A stretch of DNA of 64,000 bases from Crocinitomicaceae bacterium (GCA_021325675.1 JAJTCM010000009.1:53370-117369), one strand, 5' to 3'. Shown: positions 54,374-63,902, numbered from the stretch's first letter. Notes: generated from the sequence alone by a model not told the origin. Numbers and translations: made by a program.

Positions 54374-55942
54374 TTACAACTTTCTCATCTGCAGGAAAGA
54401 TTTCACTTCCATTTTCATGCCCATCGCATCCATCGAAGTATTCACTGTTCCGTAAACCTGGTCAAACATACCTGTCGCATAATTGAAGGTGCTGTTGATA
54501 TCGCAGCTCATATCCGGTGACATCATTTTGCTCATGTCCATCGCAGCTTTGTCTTCTTGAGTAAGCTCCATTTCTTCCATATTTCCAAAACCTTCGGTGT
54601 TCATGTCAAACATAGTGTTCCCGTTTCCGTCCGTAGTTTTCGCGTCACCGGTAAACATATCTTTGGATTTATCCGTACTCATTTTATAGTTGAGACCGGC
54701 AATTCCGTTCGCCATTGAGTTCACTGTCATATCTACGGAGTACATTCCTGCACGCATAGTCGATTTGTCACCGGAAGCTACACCACCTTCAGGCAGGGCG
54801 AGCAATTCGAGAAAATCGTACGGCAAAACGTCCACCATATCCGTATTTTCATTTAACTGCACGGTTACTTTACGGGTATTTTTGATTTCTTTTACGTTGT
54901 AACCCGTTTTGAGCTTCCCTGTTTTCGGGTCGAATTCAGCATAAGCGTCTACCTGCATATTTCCTGCCTGGCCACTCATGGAGACAGAATTCTCATCTAC
55001 ATTTCCATAAGCAAGCACATTTCCTTTTTCGGTCGTAATCAGCATGATCTTTTTCATGAAAGTAAATTTTCCTTTACGATCAACTTTTACGTCACTCTGA
55101 ATCGCTGATTTCGGGATATCGTTGATCGAAGCGAGAACTGCGTTGCGGGAATCCGTCACGTTGAAATTCAACAGGTACAAAATGCCGCTTGCTTCCCCGC
55201 CAGGCATCACATTGGTGATATACAGCGCAAAATCCGTCACCGTCTTGAACTGGTCCTTCATGCTCATTCCCATCATGGAAGTAGAAACGTCGTCCGTTTG
55301 AACCGCAGAGAACTGGTAAACCATGCCCGGGGTCCAGGTATAGCTCATATCAACCGCAGCCGGGTTAACAACAGTCGTGGTGGTAGTTGTATTATTGGTT
55401 TCCCAGCTGCCTGTAGTCTGGGTATTTGTTGTTGTTGAAGCCGTACCCGTAGTTTGCGTAGTGCTTTCCGTTCCTGTTGGGTTGGAATTTGTAGTAGTCG
55501 TTGTGGTTCCGGTTGTATTCCAGGTATCCACTATCGGTTCAATGGTGGTTGCAGGCTCGGTCGTGTGATAAGTAGTGGTCCACTGGTTCGGGTTAGAACT
55601 GGAGCCATCGATCGGCGTTTCCCCGAAATAGCGCATTTTATAGCCTTTTTTGGTTTTCGTCAGGCGCGCAGTGGCTTCGTAGCCCATTTCGGGAAAATAA
55701 ATGGATTTTTTGAGTGAACCGTATTTTTCATTGCTGAAAATGATAGTCACCTGGTTAGCATCATTCGTTAAGCCCGTAATTTTCACATTCGACTGCGGCT
55801 CGATGTTTTGCTTGATGCCATTTACAATCACATAAAAAAGGGAAGCGTCGTCAGAAAAAACTACCAGGTTAGAAGTTTTCTGTGCGAAAAAGCCCAGTGA
55901 GCACAAGCATGTAAATAAACTGAAGAGTAAGGTTTTTTTCAT
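54374..55942 (-). CDS. Secreted protein with Thr-rich linker, function unknown
   Basis: 522 residues from the ATG at 55942 (MKKTLLFSLFTCLCSLGFFAQ, signal peptide), preferred over a longer reading that lacks a signal. An N-terminal domain (about 22-110: SNLVVFSDDASLFYVIVNGI, QVTIIFSNEKYGSLKKSIYF) of the type seen in other Bacteroidota secreted proteins is joined by about 80 residues of Thr/Gly/Gln-rich low-complexity linker to a C-terminal domain (about 200-522). That domain contains YTWTPGMVYQFSAVQTDD, DVKVDRKGKFTFMKKIM and SVDMTVNSMANGIAGLNYKM. It resembles the secreted DUF6263-like group, a tentative assignment. Confidence 0.6.
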   Translation of the reverse strand: MKKTLLFSLFTCLCSLGFFAQKTSNLVVFSDDASLFYVIVNGIKQNIEPQSNVKITGLTNDANQVTIIFSNEKYGSLKKSIYFPEMGYEATARLTKTKKGYKMRYFGETPIDGSSSNPNQWTTTYHTTEPATTIEPIVDTWNTTGTTTTTTNSNPTGTESTTQTTGTASTTTNTQTTGSWETNNTTTTTTVVNPAAVDMSYTWTPGMVYQFSAVQTDDVSTSMMGMSMKDQFKTVTDFALYITNVMPGGEASGILYLLNFNVTDSRNAVLASINDIPKSAIQSDVKVDRKGKFTFMKKIMLITTEKGNVLAYGNVDENSVSMSGQAGNMQVDAYAEFDPKTGKLKTGYNVKEIKNTRKVTVQLNENTDMVDVLPYDFLELLALPEGGVASGDKSTMRAGMYSVDMTVNSMANGIAGLNYKMSTDKSKDMFTGDAKTTDGNGNTMFDMNTEGFGNMEEMELTQEDKAAMDMSKMMSPDMSCDINSTFNYATGMFDQVYGTVNTSMDAMGMKMEVKSFLQMRKL

Positions 55943-56091
55943 AATATTTTTTTTAAAGATACTTATTTTTTGTTTTTCAAAGTCTGTACCACAAAATGCA
56001 CCCAAGCTTATATTAACAAGTAAATAACACTTTAATGTGCCAGCAGATTAATGAGTTAATATGCTAATTAACGTCCAACTAGAACATTAAA

Positions 56092-56745
56092 TCAGTCCCA
56101 CTGCTTAAAATAATGTGTATACGAAAAGCCGAAAGACAGGAAACGGGTAATCCGTTTGTATTCACTTATTTTGAAATCCTGGTTGGCATAATCGCCGAGC
56201 CGTTCGGGAGAAAAGCCAAAACCCAGGAAAGTATAGGAAAAAATCCATTTGTAGGCCGTTTTATGATTCGCCGACAAACAAAACGCGACATACGGCTCAA
56301 CGAGGGCGGCGCTTACTTTATGGGGGTTGGTTAGCGTATCGGAATGAAAAGTGATATCTGCATAACCAATCCTGACCCCGGCATCAATTCCCGCGCGCTC
56401 CGTATAATATTTTTCAAAGCCCAGGGTTCCGTAGGCATTGGCGAGATGCATCCCACCACGCATTTGAGGAGTGATCTTAAAGCGATTGAGCTGAAAATAG
56501 GTATAATTTATTCCCAGGCCGGTATAAATCCCATTTTTCAGGCCGAAACGATAAAATGCCGAACCTCGTGCGAACCCTTGCATAATTCCCTTGAAAGGCT
56601 TATTGGCAATGGGGACCGGCAAAGCAAAATCGATGCTGTAAGAATGTTGGGGAACGATGATTTTATAATACGTCGGTTCTTCCTCCTGGGCTAATGACAG
56701 AGCTCCACAAGTTATGATCAGGGCAAAAATGAAGCAGGTTTTCAC
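56092..56745 (-). CDS. Predicted outer-membrane beta-barrel protein
   Basis: 217 residues with a signal peptide (MKTCFIFALIITCGALSLAQ). The mature part shows alternating barrel strands: HSYSIDFALPVP, GSAFYRFGLKNGIYTGLGINYTYFQL, ITPQMRGGMHLANAYGTLGFEKYY, AGIDAGVRIGYADITF, ALVEPYVAFCLSANH, WIFSYTFLGFGFSPERLG and a last strand ending TRFLSFGFSYTHYFKQW. No specific function is evident. Single gene; the short flanking gaps hold nothing I can name. Confidence 0.65.
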   Translation of the reverse strand: MKTCFIFALIITCGALSLAQEEEPTYYKIIVPQHSYSIDFALPVPIANKPFKGIMQGFARGSAFYRFGLKNGIYTGLGINYTYFQLNRFKITPQMRGGMHLANAYGTLGFEKYYTERAGIDAGVRIGYADITFHSDTLTNPHKVSAALVEPYVAFCLSANHKTAYKWIFSYTFLGFGFSPERLGDYANQDFKISEYKRITRFLSFGFSYTHYFKQWD

Positions 56746-56804
56746 TACGTAAAAATAACGAAAAAAAGCCGGATGTGTTGCCTTATACTTAGAGATGAAT
56801 GAAT

Positions 56805-57200
56805 TTAAGGCTTCTTTTTAAGGATTAGCTCCCCTTTTTCAACCGCCTGGCTGATATTTCCCTCTATGATATCAATATAAATCCAGCCTACATAAGGAGC
56901 AAACATATTCAGGCGGCGCACATTCATTTTCTTGAAATATTTGATTTTGCGCACTTCCACTTTTTTCAGCGCATGTTCCTTACCAAGAGAATCGTCAGCG
57001 CCAAGGGTCACATACATAAAGCTTCCATCCGGGTTAGAGCCCATACCCAGCTGAAGTGTGTCACCGATATGAATGATATATTCCTCACCTTTAAATTTGA
57101 TCCTGGCCTCCGGATCATCCTGCGCATTTAACGCCAGTGAAATAAAAAGAAAAAAAACGGGCAACGAAAATAGGCGGATAACTGCAGCTAAATATTTCAT
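56805..57200 (-). CDS. Small secreted protein of unknown function
   Basis: 131 residues from the ATG at 57200 (MKYLAAVIRLFSLPVFFLFISLALNAQ). The start is set by the signal peptide and by the -7 box TAAATTTG at 57235-57228 on the minus strand, which a longer reading would overlap. The mature protein is beta-rich (KFKGEEYIIHIGDTLQLGMG, SFMYVTLGADDSLG) and ends KGELILKKKP. I do not recognise a family. Confidence 0.6.
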   Translation of the reverse strand: MKYLAAVIRLFSLPVFFLFISLALNAQDDPEARIKFKGEEYIIHIGDTLQLGMGSNPDGSFMYVTLGADDSLGKEHALKKVEVRKIKYFKKMNVRRLNMFAPYVGWIYIDIIEGNISQAVEKGELILKKKP

Positions 57201-57263
57201 GATGGGGTTATTGTGAAATGATCGAAACAAATTTACAATAACTTTTCATTCTGGGACCTCCTT

Positions 57264-57758
57264 TTAAAACAGATCATCGATCAGCATTTCTATTTTCTCT
57301 TTCTGATCAACCGGGACCAAAGCTATCGGGTGACTATCACTTTCCAGCGGGAAGGTAATCATTGCAAGTCCGTATTCTTCCAGTAATTCCTCGGCCATAT
57401 CCAGCAGCTCATACATTCCGTCTGCATCCTTTTCATCCTGGTCCGTGAACAAATTATCCTTGATCCTTCCTCTGGAGAGCAAGCGCAAGGCGTGGTTTAA
57501 CTCTTCTGAATCCGCTTTCCAGTCAAGCTCGTAAACAACTTCGTGTTTGCCCAGAACGTCCAGCATAAAACAGAGTGTTTGTTCCACGTTGCCGGCCCGG
57601 GTTATTCCCCGGTTATGAAAATGGGTTTCTTTGTGTTTTTCAAAAAAAGAAATCGGATGATCATCGCTTTCCAGGAGCTGATCGGCCAATTGATGGGCAA
57701 CCTGGTTTTCCCCGAGTAAAGTTGTTAAAAGAGTATGATATTGTTTATAGGCTTGCAT
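57264..57758 (-). CDS. Cytoplasmic protein resembling DUF6630 family
   Basis: 164 residues from the ATG at 57758 (MQAYKQYHTLLTTLLGENQV). Acidic, no signal peptide. The C-terminal segment MYELLDMAEELLEEYGLAMITFPLESDSHPIALVP resembles the DUF6630 group; the assignment is tentative. The promoter lies directly upstream and would be inside a longer reading from TTG. Confidence 0.6.
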   Translation of the reverse strand: MQAYKQYHTLLTTLLGENQVAHQLADQLLESDDHPISFFEKHKETHFHNRGITRAGNVEQTLCFMLDVLGKHEVVYELDWKADSEELNHALRLLSRGRIKDNLFTDQDEKDADGMYELLDMAEELLEEYGLAMITFPLESDSHPIALVPVDQKEKIEMLIDDLF

Positions 57759-57791
57759 TCTAAGTAGGCTTTTACATACGATGTCTCTAAA

Positions 57792-57823
57792 CAAATTTAA
57801 GCAATTTAATGTCAGGTGCGCAA
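57792..57823 (-). promoter_or_regulatory. Promoter of the DUF6630-like gene
   Basis: On the minus strand TTG (57823-57821), 21-base spacer, TAAATTTG (57799-57792). A full Bacteroidota consensus match about 33 bases before the ATG. Confidence 0.65.
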
Positions 57824-57889
57824 TCTTTTCCTGAACGGTAGCTTTGGTTGAGTGAAAGGTAAAAAAACGTCTCTTAACTAATAAAATCG

Positions 57890-59644
57890 TTAGTCAATTA
57901 AGTCCATTTTCTTCAGTAAAAACGAAGCGTTCATGTTTTGGCAAACGCCCTTTTTTAGACTGTAATCAAAATACAGCTCATTCCCCTGGATCGTGGAATC
58001 GAAATAATTGGTGACGAATGCCGGATCTTCCTTTTCCAGGTCACACAAAGAAAGGTCGTGCGTAGCGATAATGCCTTTAGCTCCCTGCAGCTTCATTTTC
58101 CGGAGAAATTTTTTGGAACCCTCTTCCTTATCTTTGCTGTTCGTTCCTTTCAGGATCTCATCAAGCAGGACAAACGTTTGGTATCCAGGGTCAAGCTGCT
58201 GCTGAATGTATTTCAAACGGGTCAGCTCGGCGTGAAAATAAGAGCTTTCCTGTGCCAGGTCATCGCTTGTGCGCATACTGCTGAACAAACGGGTTTCAGG
58301 AATTTCAAATGTAGCGGCAAAAACAGGAAAGCCAGCCCCGGCCAGAACGAGGTTGATCCCCACAGCACGTAAATAAGTACTTTTTCCCGCCATATTCGGA
58401 CCGGTAAGGATTACAAAGCTTTCGGTTTCCCTAAGCTCAAAATCATTTTTCACCCGTTTCTCCGGGGAAATCATCGGGTGTACGATCCCTTTGCACGAAT
58501 AAGCTGCTGAATGCTGTTGACGCGCCGCAAAAATGGTATGCTCGCGGTTATTGAACCTCAAAACTGCAGCTGAGATCAGCACTTCGATATCTGCCAGCTC
58601 ATTTTCCCAGTTTTCCAGCTGACGTTTGTTTTTTTCAGACCAGGCCGAAAGCGCCAAACGCTGGCGAAGGTCCCAGGCGGCAAACATATTGAGCGGAATG
58701 GAAACCACGATATTCAACCGGATATCAAAACGGCGCGAAATACCCACCCAGCTTTTTAGTTCTTTTTCAAGCTGCTCTAATTCGGTTTTTGGAACAAGAT
58801 CGAGGGGAAGCTGGCGCAATAAAATCAATTGATCGAGCAGCACCCGGATGCGGGCTTCGTACTGACCTACCTGGCTCGCCCAGCGGTTGGTTTCTTTTAG
58901 TAAAGCGGATATAGGCAGAAGCGTAAAAACCAGCACAAGGCCGAATATGCTGTTTGAAATGTACCCTGTATAATTGAGCGCAAGCGCAGCAATAGAAGCT
59001 GCAGGAATTAACCATGCGGCAAATTTTACCCAGGAAGGATTTTTGAATTCCAGGCGGGCAAAGTCACTCAACGATTTGTGATAAGCGCTTTCCCTGCTGG
59101 TGATATCAGCAGCGGCGCGAAACTCCAACATCCAGTTTACCTGCGCACTTAAGGTTTCCACTTTTTGTTCAAAATCCAGGTCCGGCGCTTTTTGCGGGAA
59201 TAAAATATGTTCTGCCAGTCTTTTTTTTCCTAATGAAGAAGTGGTACGGTTCACAAAAGCAAAAAAGCCATTTGGGGTAAATAAATCCAGGTCATAAGCA
59301 AAAGCGTGTTTTGAATCCGTAAAATCCGACCCTGGATCAAATTGTCCTTTATTGGTAGATATTTGTCTTATTTCCGCAAGAATCAAGCGAATTTTGCTCT
59401 CTTTTTTCTCCAGGTCCGTTTTCGCATCCACCGAAAAAGCGACAGCTGCCAAAAAAGCCGGGATCCCCAGCAACATAGAAACGCCGATCAGCAGGGAGTT
59501 TCCCCAAAAGAAAACAAGGGACGAAGCAAGTAACAAAAAAACCAGCAAACGTAAAAGTGAAAGCGACTGTACTTTCTTCCGCGCCTGTTTAACCAGGATC
59601 TCAAGTTCAGGAAGCTGTTTTTCGTAAAAAGTAAGGGCTGTCAT
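57890..59644 (-). CDS. Membrane-anchored MutS-family ATPase
   Basis: 584 residues from the ATG at 59644 (MTALTFYEKQLPELEILVKQ). It lacks the mismatch-recognition domain I. Instead it has two N-terminal membrane helices (about 30-75: LLVFLLLASSLVFFWGNSLL) and two more at about 205-250, then a core/lever region. The MutS ATPase domain V follows, with Walker A GPNMAGKST (415-423), ETRLFSSMRTSDDLAQESSYFHAEL, and Walker B FVLLDEILKGTNSKDKEEGS, IIATHDLSL. This membrane MutS subgroup in Bacteroidota is not part of known mismatch repair, and its role is unknown. ATGA overlap with the upstream ABC ATPase gene implies coupling. Confidence 0.85.
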   Translation of the reverse strand: MTALTFYEKQLPELEILVKQARKKVQSLSLLRLLVFLLLASSLVFFWGNSLLIGVSMLLGIPAFLAAVAFSVDAKTDLEKKESKIRLILAEIRQISTNKGQFDPGSDFTDSKHAFAYDLDLFTPNGFFAFVNRTTSSLGKKRLAEHILFPQKAPDLDFEQKVETLSAQVNWMLEFRAAADITSRESAYHKSLSDFARLEFKNPSWVKFAAWLIPAASIAALALNYTGYISNSIFGLVLVFTLLPISALLKETNRWASQVGQYEARIRVLLDQLILLRQLPLDLVPKTELEQLEKELKSWVGISRRFDIRLNIVVSIPLNMFAAWDLRQRLALSAWSEKNKRQLENWENELADIEVLISAAVLRFNNREHTIFAARQQHSAAYSCKGIVHPMISPEKRVKNDFELRETESFVILTGPNMAGKSTYLRAVGINLVLAGAGFPVFAATFEIPETRLFSSMRTSDDLAQESSYFHAELTRLKYIQQQLDPGYQTFVLLDEILKGTNSKDKEEGSKKFLRKMKLQGAKGIIATHDLSLCDLEKEDPAFVTNYFDSTIQGNELYFDYSLKKGVCQNMNASFLLKKMDLID

Positions 59645-60573
59645 GAAACGCTCTCTTCGTTTTTGGGCTGCACCATATCGATGAAAATTTCCTGCATCCC
59701 GGGCAATACTTCCCATGCGGCTTCAATCTGGATTTGCCCCAGCAAGGTTTTTAACAGCTCCTGGAAGGAATTTCCCTGGCGCATTTTAACATAAGCGATG
59801 AAACGGTCATTGCTCAGCACTTCTTTGTCCGCCAGTTCAAAACCGGTCCACAAAGCGTTCACAAGCGCAATCATTGATCCGCGGAATTTCACAGCATACA
59901 TGCCATTACGGCGTTCTTCGCGCAAGTCGGAAACTTTTCCTTCGAGTATTTTTTGGGAATTGTGGATCAGCGCCACACGGTCGCAAATTTCTTCCACGCT
60001 TTTCATATTGTGGCTGGAAAGCAATATCGTTTTGCCGTTGGCGCGCATTTCTTTGAGCTCCTGCTGGATCATTTCCACGTTGATCGGGTCGAAACCGCTG
60101 AAAGGCTCATCCAGTATCAGTAATTCAGGCTGGTGCAAAACCGTACAGATAAACTGGACTTTCTGGGCCATTCCTTTCGAGAGCTCTTCGATCCGCTTTT
60201 TTCGCCAGTCAGAAATCTGGAAGCGTTCCAGCCAGTAATCCAGCTGGATTTTAACGTCCTGCTTTGTCATTCCGCGCAAACGTCCCAAAAAAAGCGCATG
60301 GTCTTCCACCGTCATCGTGCGGTACAAGCCGCGTTCTTCCGGTAAATAACCAATATGCGCCAGGTGCCGGTCAAGCATCAGCTCTTTCTTAAACTTCACA
60401 CTTCCTCTTTCCGGCTCGATAATTTTATTGATCACACGGATCAAAGTCGTTTTCCCGGCACCATTCGGACCGAGCAAGCCAAAAATTTCTCCTTCGTTCA
60501 GGCCCAGCGAAACGTCGTTCAGCGCGAGCTTCTGATAAAAAGATTTGGAAATATGTTGCAGTTCAAGTATCAT
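59641..60573 (-). CDS. ABC transporter ATP-binding protein (ABC-2/YhaQ-like) without a local permease
   Basis: 310 residues. ATPase domain (1-215) with Walker A GPNGAGKTT, ERGLYRTMTVEDHALFLGRL, signature LSKGMAQK, Walker B LLILDEPFSGFDPINVEM and H-loop SSHNMKSVEEICDRV. The C-terminal ~90 residues match the DUF4162-like accessory domain of YhaQ/NatA-type proteins. Such ATPases normally sit beside an ABC-2 permease, but here the next gene is the MutS-like ATPase, overlapping by 4 bases, and the upstream gene is a divergent helicase. The permease must be elsewhere in the genome, or the ATPase works differently. Confidence 0.83.
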   Translation of the reverse strand: MILELQHISKSFYQKLALNDVSLGLNEGEIFGLLGPNGAGKTTLIRVINKIIEPERGSVKFKKELMLDRHLAHIGYLPEERGLYRTMTVEDHALFLGRLRGMTKQDVKIQLDYWLERFQISDWRKKRIEELSKGMAQKVQFICTVLHQPELLILDEPFSGFDPINVEMIQQELKEMRANGKTILLSSHNMKSVEEICDRVALIHNSQKILEGKVSDLREERRNGMYAVKFRGSMIALVNALWTGFELADKEVLSNDRFIAYVKMRQGNSFQELLKTLLGQIQIEAAWEVLPGMQEIFIDMVQPKNEESVS

Positions 60574-60656
60574 TCCGGGTAAAATTAGAAAAAAAACAGG
60601 AAGTTTTTACTTCAGCGCCGAATTAAATCTAAGCGGATTCTTCTTACTTTTAGGCC

Positions 60657-62486
60657 ATGGAAAAACGGGAGCAGGAAATAGCGCGTTTGCTTCACTGCAT
60701 TGATCTGGAAGACAAAGAGCAGGAAAAACGCTATAGTCTCGATCAGCAGCATAGTCTCAAACAATTGAAGGCCGAAGGCGTTGCGCTTCACCCGATCAAT
60801 ATTGTTCAAAAAACCTTTGGATTTGCGGATTATCCTGAAATCAGCTTCCGTTTGCCTTATAGTTGTGATACCGGCCTTTTTAAGGACAACAGCGCCATCG
60901 AATGTTTCCTGGAAGGTGAAGCGCCGGTAAAAGGGATTTTGCTTGGCATTGATGGCCAAAAGGGCGAATTCCGGCTTTTTGCACCTGACTTTCCGGATTG
61001 GATCGAAGAAAAAGGCGTTGGTATCAAGCTAAGTCCCGACCAGCACACCAGCGAATGTATGAAATCCGGTCTGCAGCAAATGGAAAAAAATCCATACTTA
61101 CTCAAGCTTTTCGGGGAAATCCACGGCGAAGAAGCTTTCGGGGAAACGGAAGAAAAATTACCGGGGCTCGAATTTCAAAACCCGGAATTGAACGCAAGCC
61201 AGCAAAAAGCAATTCAATCGATTGTTGCTTCCGGATATCTTTCATTAGTCCACGGTCCTCCCGGAACAGGAAAAAGTACAACTTTGTGCGAAGCCATCGT
61301 TCAATTACTGAAAAAAGGCGAGCGGATTTTACTTTCTGCGCCAAGCAATACAGCTATCGACCATCTTGCCAAAAGCCTGCTTAAAAGCAAGGTGAAAATC
61401 CTGCGGGTCGGTAACAGTCTGAAAATTGATGAGGAAATCCTGCCTTTCACACTGGAAGGAAAAATCCAGGAAGCGAAAGAATTTAAAGAAATCAAAAAGC
61501 TCAAAATCCGGGCGGAAGAATTACGTAAAATGGCCTTTCAGTACAAACGCAGGTTTGGCAAGGATGAACGTGAGCAGCGCGGACTGCTGCTGAGGGAAGT
61601 GAAAAGCATCCGCCAGGAAATCCGCAAAATCCGGGAGCATTTCAATTCCACGCTTTACGGGCAAGCTGAAGTTATTCTCGGAACGCCGGTGGGTTTATAC
61701 GATTTTTTGCCCAAACACGCCTCTTTCGATACACTCGTAATCGACGAAGCCGGCCAGATGCTGGAACCGCTTGCCTGGATGATCTTTCCTTTTGCACCGA
61801 AATGGGTGCTTGCCGGTGATCCGCTGCAATTGCCCCCGACCGTTTTGTCATCCGAAGCCGCACGCGCCGGTTTTTCCGTTTCTATTCTCGAACGCGCCGT
61901 TCAGCAATGCCGCTCGGTTTATTTCCTCGATACACAGTACAGGATGCGCGAAAGCATTGCTGCATTTTCAAGCCGGTACTTCTATAAAGGATTGCTGCTT
62001 AGCCCGGAACACAAAGCGAACACTGGCGAACATATTTTGTTTTACGACACGGCAGGGACAGGTTTTGAGGAGGAATCGGGTGAAGACGGCATGAGTCTCA
62101 TTAACCGCGGTGAAGCTGAGCTGGTGGGCCGCTTGATCGATCCGGAAAGTGATTTATCACACATAGCCGTAATTTCCCCTTATGCTGCGCAGGTTGAGTT
62201 GCTGAGAAAAGAGCTTCCGAAAGCTTTGCGCATCAGAACGATTGACAGTTTCCAGGGCCAGGAAATGGAACAGGTGATTATTTCGCTCGTCCGCTCAAAC
62301 TCCGAAGCTACAATCGGTTTCCTAAGTGATTACAGGCGGATGAATGTAGCTTTAACCCGTGCTAAAGAGCAGCTTATCGTAATCGGCGACAGTTCAACAA
62401 TCGGAACAGATCCATTCTACAACGATTTTTTGACTTACGTGGAAGAAATCAACGGGTATCGCAGCGCCTGGGAGCTTATTTCCTGA
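60657..62486 (+). CDS. IGHMBP2/Upf1-like superfamily 1 helicase
   Basis: 609 residues, starting at ATG just after a near -7 box (TACTTTTA at 60645-60652). Motif I is GPPGTGKST (residues 200-208), motif II DEAGQMLEP, then LAGDPLQLPPTVLS (motif III), QYRMRESIAAFSSRYFY (IV), RTIDSFQGQEMEQVIISLVRSN (V), and RRMNVALTRAKEQLIVIGD (VI). The N-terminal ~190 residues form a beta-barrel-like accessory domain (EARPVKGILL-like stretch). Related proteins are 5'-3' DNA/RNA helicases. It is a single gene, divergent from the ABC/MutS-like pair across 83 bases. Confidence 0.88.
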   Translation: MEKREQEIARLLHCIDLEDKEQEKRYSLDQQHSLKQLKAEGVALHPINIVQKTFGFADYPEISFRLPYSCDTGLFKDNSAIECFLEGEAPVKGILLGIDGQKGEFRLFAPDFPDWIEEKGVGIKLSPDQHTSECMKSGLQQMEKNPYLLKLFGEIHGEEAFGETEEKLPGLEFQNPELNASQQKAIQSIVASGYLSLVHGPPGTGKSTTLCEAIVQLLKKGERILLSAPSNTAIDHLAKSLLKSKVKILRVGNSLKIDEEILPFTLEGKIQEAKEFKEIKKLKIRAEELRKMAFQYKRRFGKDEREQRGLLLREVKSIRQEIRKIREHFNSTLYGQAEVILGTPVGLYDFLPKHASFDTLVIDEAGQMLEPLAWMIFPFAPKWVLAGDPLQLPPTVLSSEAARAGFSVSILERAVQQCRSVYFLDTQYRMRESIAAFSSRYFYKGLLLSPEHKANTGEHILFYDTAGTGFEEESGEDGMSLINRGEAELVGRLIDPESDLSHIAVISPYAAQVELLRKELPKALRIRTIDSFQGQEMEQVIISLVRSNSEATIGFLSDYRRMNVALTRAKEQLIVIGDSSTIGTDPFYNDFLTYVEEINGYRSAWELIS

Positions 62487-62547
62487 AATATTTAGGTTCA
62501 ACTAAATCATTAAGTTATTGTAGTCCTTTGATTATAAAGCTTTTTAT

Positions 62548-62578
62548 TTGCACGTCCGGATATTTTTTTACATATTTG
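62548..62578 (+). promoter_or_regulatory. Promoter of the PAS-SpoIIE phosphatase gene
   Basis: TTG at 62548-62550, 20-base spacer, CATATTTG at 62571-62578 (one mismatch to TANNTTTG). The ATG at 62611 follows after 32 bases; a longer reading starting at this TTG would cover the promoter. Confidence 0.5.
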
Positions 62579-62610
62579 TAAGAACCCTGCTTACAAATGA
62601 CCAATCAACT

Positions 62611-63789
62611 ATGAGGACTTATCTCGATAATACTACGCTCGACAACCTGCTCGAAGGCTTTCAGCTGATCGATCATAACTGGCGTTATGTTTATGTAAAT
62701 GAAGCCGCCGCAAAACATGGCCAATCCAAAAAAGATATCCTGTTTGACAAGACGATGATGGAGCTTTATCCCGGAATCGAACAAACCGGCATGTTTAAAA
62801 CCCTGGAGAAATGCATGAAAGAGCGTACATCCTCCAAAATAGAAAATGAGTTCACCTATCCCAATGGAGAAAAGGCCTGGTTTGAGCTTCGCATTGAACC
62901 TGTTTCCGAAGGCTTGTTTATTCTCTCGGTTGACATAACCGCCCGTAAAAAAGCGGAACAGGAACTGCGGAACATGAATGAATCCCTTGAAAAGCTGGTG
63001 GAAGAACGTACGGCTGAGCTTAATGTCAGGAATAAGGATTTAATGGATAGCATTGTTTATGCCAAACGGATCCAGGATGCCCAGCTTCCTCCGATGGAAG
63101 AAATTTTAGCGGCTTTCCCGGATTGTTTCGTGCTGCACAAGCCTAAAGACATTGTCAGCGGGGATTTTTATTTCTTTCACCAGAATGAAAAGGCAGCCTA
63201 TATCGCTTCCGTTGATTGTACCGGACACGGTGTACCCGGAGCATTAATGAGTGTTTTAGGCGCAGAAAAGCTGGATGATGCGCTCACGAAAGTATCCGAT
63301 ACCGGTTCGATCCTCCAGCACCTGAACAAAAGTGTTAAGTTCTCCCTGCGTCAGTCCAACAGTGAAGATCCTACGCGGGACGGTATGGAGGTGGCCCTGT
63401 GCTCCGTAAACCGTGAACAGCAGCTGCTGCAGTTTTCCGGTGCTAACCGACCTCTCTGGATCATTCGTCACAATGCCGGGATCCTCGAAGAAGTTGAGCC
63501 TACAAAACATGGCATAGGCGGTTTTACGGATGAAGAACAAACTTTTGAACGCCGCGAGATCCCTTACAAGCCCGGTGATTGCTTTTATATTTTCTCCGAT
63601 GGTTATGCGCATACGTTCAGCGGCCTGGAAGGTAAAAAACTAAAAAGCAAAAAATTCAAGGAGCTCCTGCTGGAAATCAGGCATGAACCAATGGTTCAGC
63701 AGGGACGTCTCTTGGAAGAATTCATCGACAATTATAAAAAGGAAACAGGCCAGGTGGATGATATCCTCGTAATTGGTTTTCGTTTGTAA
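62611..63789 (+). CDS. PAS-domain SpoIIE/PP2C-type serine phosphatase
   Basis: 392 residues from the ATG at 62611 (MRTYLDNTTLDNLLEGFQLI). A PAS sensor domain (about 10-115: FQLIDHNWRYVYVNEAAAKHG, GLFILSVDITARKKAE), a coiled-coil linker (about 115-150, LEKLVEERTAELNVRNKDL) and a PP2C-like SpoIIE phosphatase domain (about 165-392: IVSGDFYFFHQNE, VDCTGHGVPGALMSVLGAE, LLQFSGANRPLWIIR, GDCFYIFSDGYAH). Acidic metal ligands are conserved. Proteins of this kind act on anti-sigma/anti-anti-sigma switches in partner-switching regulation; no such partner is encoded nearby. Confidence 0.9.
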   Translation: MRTYLDNTTLDNLLEGFQLIDHNWRYVYVNEAAAKHGQSKKDILFDKTMMELYPGIEQTGMFKTLEKCMKERTSSKIENEFTYPNGEKAWFELRIEPVSEGLFILSVDITARKKAEQELRNMNESLEKLVEERTAELNVRNKDLMDSIVYAKRIQDAQLPPMEEILAAFPDCFVLHKPKDIVSGDFYFFHQNEKAAYIASVDCTGHGVPGALMSVLGAEKLDDALTKVSDTGSILQHLNKSVKFSLRQSNSEDPTRDGMEVALCSVNREQQLLQFSGANRPLWIIRHNAGILEEVEPTKHGIGGFTDEEQTFERREIPYKPGDCFYIFSDGYAHTFSGLEGKKLKSKKFKELLLEIRHEPMVQQGRLLEEFIDNYKKETGQVDDILVIGFRL

Positions 63790-63900
63790 GATCTTTTGGG
63801 CGCCTCCCTTTGGGCCGGTATACGGACATTAGTCCCGGCAAGCCTGGAGCTAATTGCCCTCCTCCCTGGCGCGGGGTTTTCCGCCATCAAAAAATCAAGG
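63790..63900. other. Non-coding stretch with GC-rich palindrome-like words before the rRNA operon
   Basis: Contains GGGCGCCTCCC, GGGCCGGTATACGGAC and GTCCCGGC-type words typical of Flavobacteria-type REP sequences near operon ends. No ORF or tRNA is seen. Confidence 0.3.
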
Positions 63901-63902
63901 CA

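Noticed and set aside
55350..55600. Tandem DNA repeat or CRISPR-like array in the Thr-rich region
   Set aside because: The reiterated ACN/GTN triplets are codons of a Thr-rich protein linker with irregular period; there are no spacers.
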